A stretch of DNA of 17,247 bases from Nitrospirota bacterium (GTDB lineage Bacteria > Nitrospirota > Nitrospiria > Nitrospirales > UBA8639): assembly GCA_003233615.1 (NCBI GenBank), contig QIMB01000457.1, forward strand, positions 1-17,247. The letters are read 5' to 3'. How positions within the stretch are numbered: position 1 is the first letter of the stretch; each line of letters begins with the position of its first letter. Shown piece after piece: positions 8,050-15,072 of this stretch. Made by a program: the position numbers and the translations under genes. The notes under the pieces are model-generated. The model did not search any database, was not told the DNA's origin, and saw nothing but the letters and a program-made list of their open reading frames with translations.

Positions 8050-8309
8050 AATGTCTCAATGGTTTCTTGTAAAAGAGTTGTGGTCTTTTCCTGTACGGAC
8101 GATACGTCAGGGAGGTCTAAGATATCATCTTCATGAATGGTCATGAACGTTCGATTTGCTCCTTTTGAGAGAGAAATCTTAAAAAGACTCTGCGAGGGCG
8201 TGGTTGGAATCACTACTTCAACCACACCATCCAGAGCGGCAACCAAGTCGAGAAATTTCTGTTTTCCTTCTTCAAATTCTTCCATATCATTCCAATCAGT
8301 CAAATGCAA
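8046..8309 (-). CDS. Small unknown protein
   Basis: About 80-87 residues, with no family recognised. It is acidic, with a beta-strand-rich middle (VVEVVIPTTPSQSLFKISLS, then RTFMTIHEDDILDLPD) and a helical C-terminus (VQEKTTTLLQETIETL). The frame opens with TTG at 8309. The first ATG is at 8285 (MEEFEEGK), and neither has a clear ribosome binding site. The residues between them (LTDWND) look coding, so I keep the longer form with doubt. It sits 15 bp after the TlpA-like gene and shares an ATGA overlap with the MBL-fold gene, so it is probably co-transcribed with both. Confidence 0.65.
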   Translation of the reverse strand: MHLTDWNDMEEFEEGKQKFLDLVAALDGVVEVVIPTTPSQSLFKISLSKGANRTFMTIHEDDILDLPDVSSVQEKTTTLLQETIETL

Positions 8310-8324
8310 AAAAAAGAAAGGTAC

Positions 8325-8876
8325 TTACATAGCGGAAGACAATGACGACGCTAAAAGTTTGTTGACTTCTGCCACAATCATTTCATGCCCTGCTAATGTG
8401 CCATCAGTAAAGAAATTGCCTACTCGCTGCCAACGAATCAAGCCCTTCTGGTCAATCACATACACGTTAGGGATAAATTTTCCGCCGCCATAGAGCTTGT
8501 CTGTGGTGTGTTCCGGGTCTAATAAATACGGGTATGTCACTTTGACGGGAAAGGTTTCTAAAAATTCTTGCACATCGCCTTGAGAATCACCTGAAGAATT
8601 GACTCCGACAACCGCAACAGCTTTCCCTTGTGTGGCTTCAAACACTTTTTGCAAATTAGTGCTTTGGATCAAGCACGGCTGGCATATATGAAAAAGACCA
8701 AGAACCACAACTTTCCCTTTGAATTGATCCAGAGAGACCTTCTTGCCATCCAACGATGTTAACGTAAAACTTGGTGCTGGTTCATCAACTTTAAAAAAAC
8801 TCCCTGCTTGTGCCATGCTCACAGAACAAATGAAAATGCTAGCGAGTATGAGTACGAATCGTATTCGTAATATCAT
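8325..8876 (-). CDS. Secreted TlpA/ResA-like thioredoxin-fold protein
   Basis: 183 residues. Residues 1-24 are a signal peptide (basic MILRIR, hydrophobic core, cleavage probably after AQA24), so the mature protein is periplasmic. The mature part is a peroxiredoxin/TlpA-type thioredoxin domain: VDEPAPSFTLTSLDGKKVSL entry strand, KGKVVVLGLFHICQPC with active-site C65-Q-P-C68, then FIPNVYVIDQKG with the cis-proline at ~136. This suggests thiol-disulfide exchange, as in cytochrome c maturation or protection of a periplasmic partner. The WC before the CxxC partner position, common in TlpA, is replaced by FHIC. A strong ribosome binding site supports the ATG. It begins 119 bp after purF, so it may have its own promoter or be read through from the pur operon. 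Confidence 0.88.
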   Translation of the reverse strand: MILRIRFVLILASIFICSVSMAQAGSFFKVDEPAPSFTLTSLDGKKVSLDQFKGKVVVLGLFHICQPCLIQSTNLQKVFEATQGKAVAVVGVNSSGDSQGDVQEFLETFPVKVTYPYLLDPEHTTDKLYGGGKFIPNVYVIDQKGLIRWQRVGNFFTDGTLAGHEMIVAEVNKLLASSLSSAM

Positions 8877-8883
8877 TATTATT

Positions 8884-8892
8884 CCTCCTCCT
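8884..8892 (-). promoter_or_regulatory. Strong ribosome binding site of the TlpA-like gene
   Basis: AGGAGGAGG on the minus strand lies 7 nt before ATG 8876. Most other starts in this window lack so clear a site, which suggests comparatively efficient translation of this gene. Confidence 0.7.
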
Positions 8893-8995
8893 GATAATTG
8901 GTAGAAATATATTCTTGGTACGCGCTATGAAAACTTACGCGCTTTATATAAGGATAATATCACAGATTTTTTCGGGGCAGCAATACAGGCGAGAT

Positions 8996-10447
8996 TTACG
9001 AAGAAGAAATCGGATTGGGCGCAAAAAGCCCAAGCTGCATTTGTTCAGCTCTTGTTAAGGTAATGGGATAGTTGTCGGTGAAACAGGCATTACAATAATG
9101 TTGAGACGCATCAGGCGCCTGGGCGAGCATTCCTTCAAGACTTAAATAGCCTAAACTATCTGCCGTGACATACCGTCGAATTTGCTCAATAGACGATTCC
9201 GACGCAATCAGCTCTTTTTTATTCGGAGTATCAATTCCGTAAAAACACGGCGAGGTCACAGGTGGCGAGCTGATCCGCATGTGTATTTCTTTTGCCCCGG
9301 CTTGGCGAAGCATTTTGACAATTTTTCGGCTAGTCGTTCCACGAACAATCGAATCATCAACCACCACGATTCGTTTGCCTTCCAAAATCTCAGGGACAGG
9401 ATTTAATTTTAGTTTCACCCCGAAATGACGAATCTCTTCTTGGGGCTCGATAAACGTTCGACCAACATAATGGTTTCGTGTGAGACCGATCTCAAAGGGT
9501 AAGCCCATTCCTTCGGCATAGCCAAGCGCAGCGGGGACCCCGGAGTCAGGAACAGGAATGACGAGATCCGCGTCGGCGGGGCATTCTTTGGCTAATTGTC
9601 GTCCAAAGGCTTTTCGTATGGGATAGACGGCATTCGTACCAAAAATCTTCGAATCAGGCCTTGCAAAATAGACATATTCGAAAATACATTGAGCTCGGGT
9701 ACGTTCCAGAAATGGATGATACGAGATGAGTTCCGTCCCTTGGATGACCACGATCTCTCCTGGCTCCACTTCACGCACGAAGGTCGCATCAATAAGATCA
9801 AACGCACACGTTTCTGACGCCACAACCCAACTGTCTTTATATTTTCCCAAACATAGGGGTCGAAAACCAAAAGGATCACGAGCGGCGATAAGATCTTCAT
9901 CCGTGAGTAACACGAGAGAAAAGGCACCACGCACAAGACTCAACGCATCGATGACTCGATTGATGAGCGTATCGCCTTTGGAATGCGCGATCAGATGGAT
10001 AATGACTTCACTGTCGGAATCGGATTGGAAAATAGCTCCGTAGGCTTCCAACTCTCCCCTCAGCACGCCGGCATTGATAAGATTACCATTATGCGCGAGA
10101 GCTAAGTTGCCAAAGGCAAAATTGACCGACAAGGGTTGCACATTATGAAGATCACCGCTTCCTGCCGTAGAATATCGGTTATGGCCAATAGCCTTGGATC
10201 CAGGTAATTCTTTTAATTTCCCTTTTGAATAGATGTCCGCGACAAGCCCCAAGCCTTTTTGCTGATAAAACCGCTCACCGTCAGATGAGACAATCCCAGA
10301 CCCTTCCTGCCCTCGATGCTGTAAGGCATACAAACCCAAATAGGCGAGATTTGCCGATTCTTCATGCCCGGAAATGCCAAACACCGCACATTCTTCGTGG
10401 AAGCCATCAGAAGACAATGACGAGTGAAGGATAGGTAAGGATTTCAT
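8996..10447 (-). CDS. purF: Amidophosphoribosyltransferase (PurF), Fe-S type
   Basis: This enzyme carries out the first committed step of purine synthesis, making 5-phosphoribosylamine from PRPP and glutamine in the cytoplasm. It has 483 residues. Cys20 in EECAVFGI is the nucleophile of the Ntn glutaminase domain, which implies removal of a 19-residue propeptide. Glutaminase motifs include ALQHRGQEGSG and IGHNRYSTAG. The phosphoribosyltransferase domain has the PRPP loop VVVDDSIVRGTTS (361-373). Cys254, Cys401, Cys452 and Cys455 (YCNACF) match the four ligands of the [4Fe-4S] cluster in the Bacillus subtilis enzyme, so this is the oxygen-labile, cluster-containing class. It follows purL by 68 bp and is the last pur gene here. 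No clear terminator or ribosome binding site is seen. Confidence 0.97.
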   Translation of the reverse strand: MKSLPILHSSLSSDGFHEECAVFGISGHEESANLAYLGLYALQHRGQEGSGIVSSDGERFYQQKGLGLVADIYSKGKLKELPGSKAIGHNRYSTAGSGDLHNVQPLSVNFAFGNLALAHNGNLINAGVLRGELEAYGAIFQSDSDSEVIIHLIAHSKGDTLINRVIDALSLVRGAFSLVLLTDEDLIAARDPFGFRPLCLGKYKDSWVVASETCAFDLIDATFVREVEPGEIVVIQGTELISYHPFLERTRAQCIFEYVYFARPDSKIFGTNAVYPIRKAFGRQLAKECPADADLVIPVPDSGVPAALGYAEGMGLPFEIGLTRNHYVGRTFIEPQEEIRHFGVKLKLNPVPEILEGKRIVVVDDSIVRGTTSRKIVKMLRQAGAKEIHMRISSPPVTSPCFYGIDTPNKKELIASESSIEQIRRYVTADSLGYLSLEGMLAQAPDASQHYCNACFTDNYPITLTRAEQMQLGLFAPNPISSS

Positions 10448-10515
10448 ACAGTGTTCATCGGGAAAATAATGTAGATGCTAACGTGATGGTTGAGCATTGA
10501 ATCCCTTGGGTTCTC

Positions 10516-12798
10516 TTAAGAATGTTCTATGCCAAGTTGCCGGGTCAGACCGTTGTGCCATCGATCAGCCAAATCCGTTATAGGCCAAGATAGGTGCCTC
10601 GCGGTTGCGTGCTGTTCTCCTTGAACAGTCACGGCCAGTGTGTCCGTATCAGTGACGTGTCCTAATAGGCTCATCGGCACTTTGGGCTCCATATCTTGAA
10701 TACATTGTGTCACGTGAGCGAGATTGCCTTCTGTAACCGATAACACAATGCGTGAGGGACTTTCCCCAAACAACAGCGCATCAAGACGGAGTCGTTCTTG
10801 AGAGAGAGTTATCGTTGCCCCTAATGGTGTTGAAGGATGCGTGAGACAACATTCTGCCAGTGTCACGAGGAGCCCTCCTTCTGAGCAATCATGTGCCGAT
10901 TGTACCCATCCTTTTTGAATCAGAGTGAGAGCACATTGCTGTACGGCTTGCTCACGCTCTACATCTAACCATGGAGGCATCCCTTGTTCTCGAGAATGCA
11001 TAATTTTCAGGTATTCTGTTCCGCCAATATCTTCTCTCGTTTCACCCAAGAGCACAACAACATCACCAGGTTGTTTAAACCATTGTGTCGTGATGTCATC
11101 TTCCCGCTCAATCAAGCCCACCATTCCAATGATAGGAGTGGGATAAATTGAAAGCCCATTTGTTTCGTTATACAAGCTCACGTTGCCGCTCACGATCGGA
11201 ATGTCAAATGCGCGACAGGCATCGGCAATCCCTTCCACCGCCATGATGAACTGCCACATAATGTCAGGGCGCTCAGGATTTCCAAAATTGAGACAATCCG
11301 TCGCGCCTAGCGGTTTGGCACCCGAACACACGAGATTTCTGGCCGCTTCTGCCACCGCCAGCCCTCCACCCATGTATGGATGAAGCAAGCAATACCGGCT
11401 ATTACCATCGGTGGTCATGGCCAACGCTTTCCCTGTCTCTTTTATCCGAACGACGGCTGCATCCGAACCTGGACATACCACGGTATTGGTGCCTACCATA
11501 TAATCATATTGTCGAAACACCCAACGTTTGCTGGCAATGGTAGGACAATCTAACAACTGTAACAGCGCATCCACTGGATCTTTCACATCAGGCAACGTAT
11601 CAAGATTTAACGCTTGCAAGATCTCTTGGTATTGCGGAGGTGCCGATGGACGATCATAACGAGGCGCTCCCTCGGCGATGGCATCAGCCGGAATTTCAGC
11701 GACAATCTGATCTCCTTCTCGAATACGAAGCACGCCATCGTCCGTAACCCGTCCAACCACGGCAGCATCGATGCCCCATTTTCGGCACACCGCGAGGACC
11801 GCATCTTCTTTGCCTGGTTGAGCCACTAACAACATGCGCTCTTGAGATTCAGACAGCAGGACATCATAAGGAGTCATATCGGGTTCGCGTCGTGGAACCT
11901 TGGCCACATCAAGTTCAATGCCCGTTCCCGAACGAGAGGCCATTTCACACGACGAACTCGTCAGGCCTGCTGCACCCATATCTTGAATACCTATTAAAAG
12001 GTCTTGCTCTAAAAACTCAAGACATGCTTCAAGTAACAGTTTTTCCAAAAATGGATCGCCAACTTGAACATTCGGACGTTTCTTTTCTGACGCGTCATCA
12101 AAACTATCTGACGCCATCGTCGCACCATGGATGCCATCTCGACCCGTTTTGGCCCCAATATACAACACCTGGTTGCCCGCTCCTTTAGCCAAGCCTCGCA
12201 AGAGGCGATCCTTTTTGACAATGCCCAGACAAAATACATTCACTAATGGATTTTTTGAATAAATATCGTTAAAGGTAATTTCGCCGCCAACCGTTGGGAC
12301 CCCGATACAGTTCCCGTACCAAGAAATACCAGACACGACTCCCTTGACAAGATGTCGATTGTGGGGCGTATCCAATTCACCAAATCTGAGGGAATTTAAC
12401 AGGGCAATCGGCCGTGCACCCATCGTAAAAATATCTCGCAGAATGCCACCTACTCCCGTGGCGGCTCCTTGAAAGGGTTCAATGAAAGAGGGGTGATTAT
12501 GCGATTCCATTTTGAACACCGCAGCGAGCCCATCACCAATGTCAACCGCACCTGCGTTTTCCCCAGGGCCCTGGACAACGTGAGGGCCTTCTGTTGGCAA
12601 TCGTTTCAAATGTATGCGCGAGCTTTTGTAACTGCAATGCTCACTCCACATCACTGAAAAAATGCCGAGTTCAGTGAGATTGGGTTCCCGCCCCAAGTGT
12701 GTCACTATTTGCGTATACTCCTCCTCCGACAGCCCATGCTGCTGAATGAGATCTGGAGTGATGTGTGAAGGAGGCAACGTTTTGATGTCTTCTGTCAT
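10516..12798 (-). CDS. purL: Phosphoribosylformylglycinamidine synthase large subunit (PurL)
   Basis: This is the ATP-dependent synthetase subunit that converts FGAR plus glutamine-derived ammonia to FGAM, acting with PurS and PurQ. At 760 residues it is the short PurL type that needs separate partners. The N-terminal helix has LGREPNLTELGIFSVMWSEH. The catalytic region has WSEHCSYKSSR (51-61) and ESHNHPS (98-104), followed by GVGGILRDIFTMGARPIA. Further AIR-synthase-like motifs are IQDMGAAGLTSSSCEMA, VSGNVSLYNE and HDCSEGGLLVTLAE. The start at ATG 12798 fits the family alignment, and upstream codons offer no alternative. The gene has no ribosome binding site of its own: AAGGAGG lies ~28 nt upstream, before a 7-codon ORF that ends one base before the start. 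Confidence 0.97.
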   Translation of the reverse strand: MTEDIKTLPPSHITPDLIQQHGLSEEEYTQIVTHLGREPNLTELGIFSVMWSEHCSYKSSRIHLKRLPTEGPHVVQGPGENAGAVDIGDGLAAVFKMESHNHPSFIEPFQGAATGVGGILRDIFTMGARPIALLNSLRFGELDTPHNRHLVKGVVSGISWYGNCIGVPTVGGEITFNDIYSKNPLVNVFCLGIVKKDRLLRGLAKGAGNQVLYIGAKTGRDGIHGATMASDSFDDASEKKRPNVQVGDPFLEKLLLEACLEFLEQDLLIGIQDMGAAGLTSSSCEMASRSGTGIELDVAKVPRREPDMTPYDVLLSESQERMLLVAQPGKEDAVLAVCRKWGIDAAVVGRVTDDGVLRIREGDQIVAEIPADAIAEGAPRYDRPSAPPQYQEILQALNLDTLPDVKDPVDALLQLLDCPTIASKRWVFRQYDYMVGTNTVVCPGSDAAVVRIKETGKALAMTTDGNSRYCLLHPYMGGGLAVAEAARNLVCSGAKPLGATDCLNFGNPERPDIMWQFIMAVEGIADACRAFDIPIVSGNVSLYNETNGLSIYPTPIIGMVGLIEREDDITTQWFKQPGDVVVLLGETREDIGGTEYLKIMHSREQGMPPWLDVEREQAVQQCALTLIQKGWVQSAHDCSEGGLLVTLAECCLTHPSTPLGATITLSQERLRLDALLFGESPSRIVLSVTEGNLAHVTQCIQDMEPKVPMSLLGHVTDTDTLAVTVQGEQHATARHLSWPITDLADRWHNGLTRQLGIEHS

Positions 12799-12799
12799 G

Positions 12800-12823
12800 T
12801 CAACAAAGAAGCATTTGGTACAT
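12800..12823 (-). other. Possible 7-codon leader ORF coupled to purL
   Basis: ATG at 12823 opens a frame coding MYQMLLC that ends with TGA, one base before the purL ATG. AAGGAGG (12827-12833) is the best Shine-Dalgarno match of the pur genes but is only 3 nt from this ATG. It is 12 nt from the second ATG of the same frame. purL itself lacks a site, so ribosomes may load here and reinitiate on purL. This could be chance. Confidence 0.35.
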
Positions 12824-12927
12824 GTCCCTCCTTTGTCAGGAGAGCGTTTCCGCCGTAGAGAATGAAAAGCCTGGAGCTAAAAAAACTTCAGTCACTACCC
12901 GAAAGATATATGAGATGAATTCTTACA

Positions 12928-12950
12928 CCCTCTCCCTGGTAGGGAGAGGG
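12928..12950. repeat. GC-rich palindrome between the DUF433 gene and purL
   Basis: ccctctccc - tggta - gggagaggg is a perfect 9-bp stem with a 5-nt loop, followed by aagggtgaggg. From memory it matches a short palindrome (ccctctccc...gggagaggg...gggtgagggt) found scattered in many bacterial genomes. It lies within the 188-bp gap before purL, inside the presumed operon. There is no T-run next to the stem, so it is not a classical terminator, though it could cause pausing or protect RNA ends. Nothing else was recognised in this gap apart from the leader ORF. Confidence 0.7.
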
Positions 12951-13010
12951 AAGGGTGAGGGTCGACACATCCACCTTACACATAGCGATAAGAATGTATC
13001 ACAAATCTCT

Positions 13011-13259
13011 TCACTCTGTCCTATGATTTGTATCAGATGAAGGCATCCGCAAAGGTAAATGATCCGTGACATAGGAGGCATAGCGAAGCGCGGAATACAT
13101 TTGCTCCCGATCTATTTGAAAGATTTCTTCCACATCTTCAAATGATTTCCCCGTACCCAACGTCCCTACGATCGTTGCCACATCAATAGCGGTTCCCGAT
13201 ACACAAGGCTTTCCTGCACACACATCTGGACTCATAGTAATGCCAGGGAATATTTCCAT
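13011..13259 (-). CDS. DUF433 domain protein
   Basis: 82 residues with the DUF433 pattern: MSPDVCAGKPCVSGTAIDVATIVGTLG (glycine-lysine-proline turn near residue 17, then a helix), followed by GKSFEDVEEIFQIDREQMYSALRYASYV, a helix-turn-helix-like C-terminal half. Members are often small DNA-binding antitoxin-like proteins paired with a PIN-like DUF5615 toxin, but no such partner is seen beside it. It sits between purQ (47-bp gap) and purL (212 bp) on the same strand, so it is probably transcribed with the purine genes. No good ribosome binding site is present. Whether it acts on the purine operon, on itself, or is merely an insertion cannot be told. Confidence 0.82.
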   Translation of the reverse strand: MEIFPGITMSPDVCAGKPCVSGTAIDVATIVGTLGTGKSFEDVEEIFQIDREQMYSALRYASYVTDHLPLRMPSSDTNHRTE

Positions 13260-13306
13260 GTTTACATTGAACGTTCCACGGACATTCTTGTGTAATCACA
13301 AGTTCT

Positions 13307-14017
13307 TCAGACAGTAAGTGCAGCGTTACCGATAAGAGAAGCTAGCAGTGATGTGAAAATGAGACGCCCGTCCTGATTACCTAAGATCTCTTCTGCACAA
13401 CGCTCGGGATGCGGCATGAGGCCCAACACATTTCCCTTGGCGTTTCGAATGCCCGCAATATTGTCGATCGATCCGTTTGGATTCATTGATGGCATGGAAT
13501 GACCATCTTTGTCGCAATAACGAAACACGACTTGAGCATTGGCTTGTAGGGCAGATAACGTGACTGGATCGGTATAGTAATTTCCGTCCGCATGGGCAAT
13601 AGGCAGTCGTAATACTTGCCCGGATTGGCATGTATTTGTAAACGGAGTGTCTGCATTTTCCACTCGGACGTAGACATCTTCACAAATAAAAGATACGTTT
13701 TTGTTGCGCAACATAGCCCCTGGTAAAAGGCCTGCTTCTAAAAGAATTTGGCAGCCGTTACAAATTCCTAAGACCAGCCCTCCCCGTCCTGCAAAATCAA
13801 TGACAGCTTCCATGATCGGGGAGAAACGAGCGATGGAACCTGTCCGCAAGTAATCACCATAGGAAAACCCTCCAGGCAGAATAATGGCGTTCATTCCGTT
13901 AAGGGAGCTGTCTTGATGCCAAATGAGATGTGCCGTTTGCCCTATGACTTCTGAAACCACGTGGGCACAGTCACGATCACAATTGGAGCCTGGGAAGACA
14001 ATGATGCCGATATTCAA
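13307..14017 (-). CDS. purQ: FGAM synthase glutaminase subunit (PurQ)
   Basis: This is the class I glutamine amidotransferase that supplies ammonia to PurL in the FGAM synthetase complex. It has 236 residues, normal for the family. The N-terminus IGIIVFPGSNCDRD is typical. Catalytic residues are Cys86 in LGICNGCQ, and His203 and Glu205 in LMPHPE. The start is TTG at 14017: the frame contains no ATG or GTG nearby, and family alignment puts the start exactly here. AAAGG stands about 9 nt upstream. The upstream neighbour purS ends 56 bp away. Confidence 0.97.
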   Translation of the reverse strand: MNIGIIVFPGSNCDRDCAHVVSEVIGQTAHLIWHQDSSLNGMNAIILPGGFSYGDYLRTGSIARFSPIMEAVIDFAGRGGLVLGICNGCQILLEAGLLPGAMLRNKNVSFICEDVYVRVENADTPFTNTCQSGQVLRLPIAHADGNYYTDPVTLSALQANAQVVFRYCDKDGHSMPSMNPNGSIDNIAGIRNAKGNVLGLMPHPERCAEEILGNQDGRLIFTSLLASLIGNAALTV

Positions 14018-14073
14018 AGGATCATACCTTTTATCATCATTTGGATTTCACGATGCGTAGGGAAGAAATGCAG

Positions 14074-14319
14074 TTAGGTCTCAACGATCTCATATCGGAA
14101 ATCTTCAATGACTGTATTGGCGAGTAATTTTTTGCACATGTTTTCAATGGTGGCTTCGGCAGATTCTTTTTCCATGTCCTGGAGATCAAGTTCTAACAAC
14201 TTTCCCATTCGAACATCATGTACCGAATCGAATCCAAGGGTGTGGAGGGATTGTTGAACAGCCTGGCCTTGGGGATCGTGAATCCCATTTTTTAGGGTAA
14301 TGTATATTTTAGCTTTCAT
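14074..14319 (-). CDS. purS: FGAM synthase subunit PurS
   Basis: 81 residues, the usual size. It begins MKAKIYITLKNGIHDPQGQAV and has LHTLGFDSVHDVRMGKLLEL, both diagnostic of PurS, which bridges PurL and PurQ and channels ammonia. It stands between purC and purQ, the canonical order. No strong ribosome binding site is seen. Confidence 0.95.
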   Translation of the reverse strand: MKAKIYITLKNGIHDPQGQAVQQSLHTLGFDSVHDVRMGKLLELDLQDMEKESAEATIENMCKKLLANTVIEDFRYEIVET

Positions 14320-14363
14320 ACCACAATCAATGCTCTTGTTGAGACAGAAGAATGCTTGGAGGG

Positions 14364-15071
14364 TTAACTAGAGACTCGCTTCAGTACTTCTTGGTAGGTT
14401 TCTTCTATTCTTCCTAGATCTTTCCGGAAGCGGTCTTTATCCATCCGCTCTCCGGTTTGAATATCCCAGAAACGACACGTATCCGGTGATATCTCATCGG
14501 CTAAAATGATTTGTCCGTTCCATAGACCAAACTCTAATTTGAAGTCTACGAGTATCATCTGCCGTTTCTGAAAAAACGGCGCGAGGACATCATTGATCTT
14601 GAGAGCTCGAGTTCGCAATTCTGTCACCTGTGCAGGCGTCGCGAGTTTGAGCAACCGAATATGGTCTTCAGTAATTAACGGATCCCCCAGTGAATCATCT
14701 TTATAAAAAAATTCGACTAATGGAGGAGCAATAAACATCCCTTCTTCCAACCCCAAACGTGTAATGATGCTGCCCGTCGCCCGGTTCCGTACCACAACTT
14801 CGATCAAAATAATATTGACCCGGCGAACCAACATTTCTCGATCATTGATATGTTGAATGAAATGGCTTGGAATACCAGCATCGGCTAATTCTTGAAAGAG
14901 CCGCGTAGATATCTTGTTATTGACGATACCTTTTTCAATAATCGTCCCACGCTTTTCAGCATTAAAGGCTGTGGCATCGTCTTTGAAGTATTGGATTACT
15001 TCATCCTCTTTCTCAGTGAGAAAGATCTTTTTGGCTTTTCCTTCGTACAGCAGCTTGCCCTTTTCTATCAT
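14364..15071 (-). CDS. purC: SAICAR synthase (PurC)
   Basis: Phosphoribosylaminoimidazole-succinocarboxamide synthase joins CAIR and aspartate using ATP. It has 235 residues, normal for the bacterial type. Motifs are KLLYEGKAKKIFLTE (P-loop-like N-terminus), DDATAFNAEKRG, VVVRNRATGS, and VDFKLEFGLWNGQIILADEI followed by SPDTCRFWD. ATG at 15071 has AAAGGA a few bases upstream. That site overlaps the end of the frame carrying the true purB C-terminus, whose TGA lies one base before this ATG, which indicates tight coupling of purB and purC. Confidence 0.97.
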   Translation of the reverse strand: MIEKGKLLYEGKAKKIFLTEKEDEVIQYFKDDATAFNAEKRGTIIEKGIVNNKISTRLFQELADAGIPSHFIQHINDREMLVRRVNIILIEVVVRNRATGSIITRLGLEEGMFIAPPLVEFFYKDDSLGDPLITEDHIRLLKLATPAQVTELRTRALKINDVLAPFFQKRQMILVDFKLEFGLWNGQIILADEISPDTCRFWDIQTGERMDKDRFRKDLGRIEETYQEVLKRVSS

Positions 15072-15072
15072 A

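Noticed and set aside
8877..8995. Sigma-70 promoter between purF and the TlpA-like gene (ttgctg, 18-bp spacer, tattat on the minus strand)
   Set aside because: The -35 match is poor (three of six), and such matches are frequent in AT-rich gaps. A promoter here is plausible but unsupported.
9592..9936. 114-codon minus-strand frame and overlapping plus-strand frames inside purF
   Set aside because: They lie wholly inside the strongly conserved purF sequence in other frames and encode nothing recognisable.
12824..13010. Purine riboswitch or PurR-type operator upstream of purL
   Set aside because: No aptamer-like pattern of conserved loops or clear operator dyad was found; only the GC-rich palindrome and the mini-ORF are visible.
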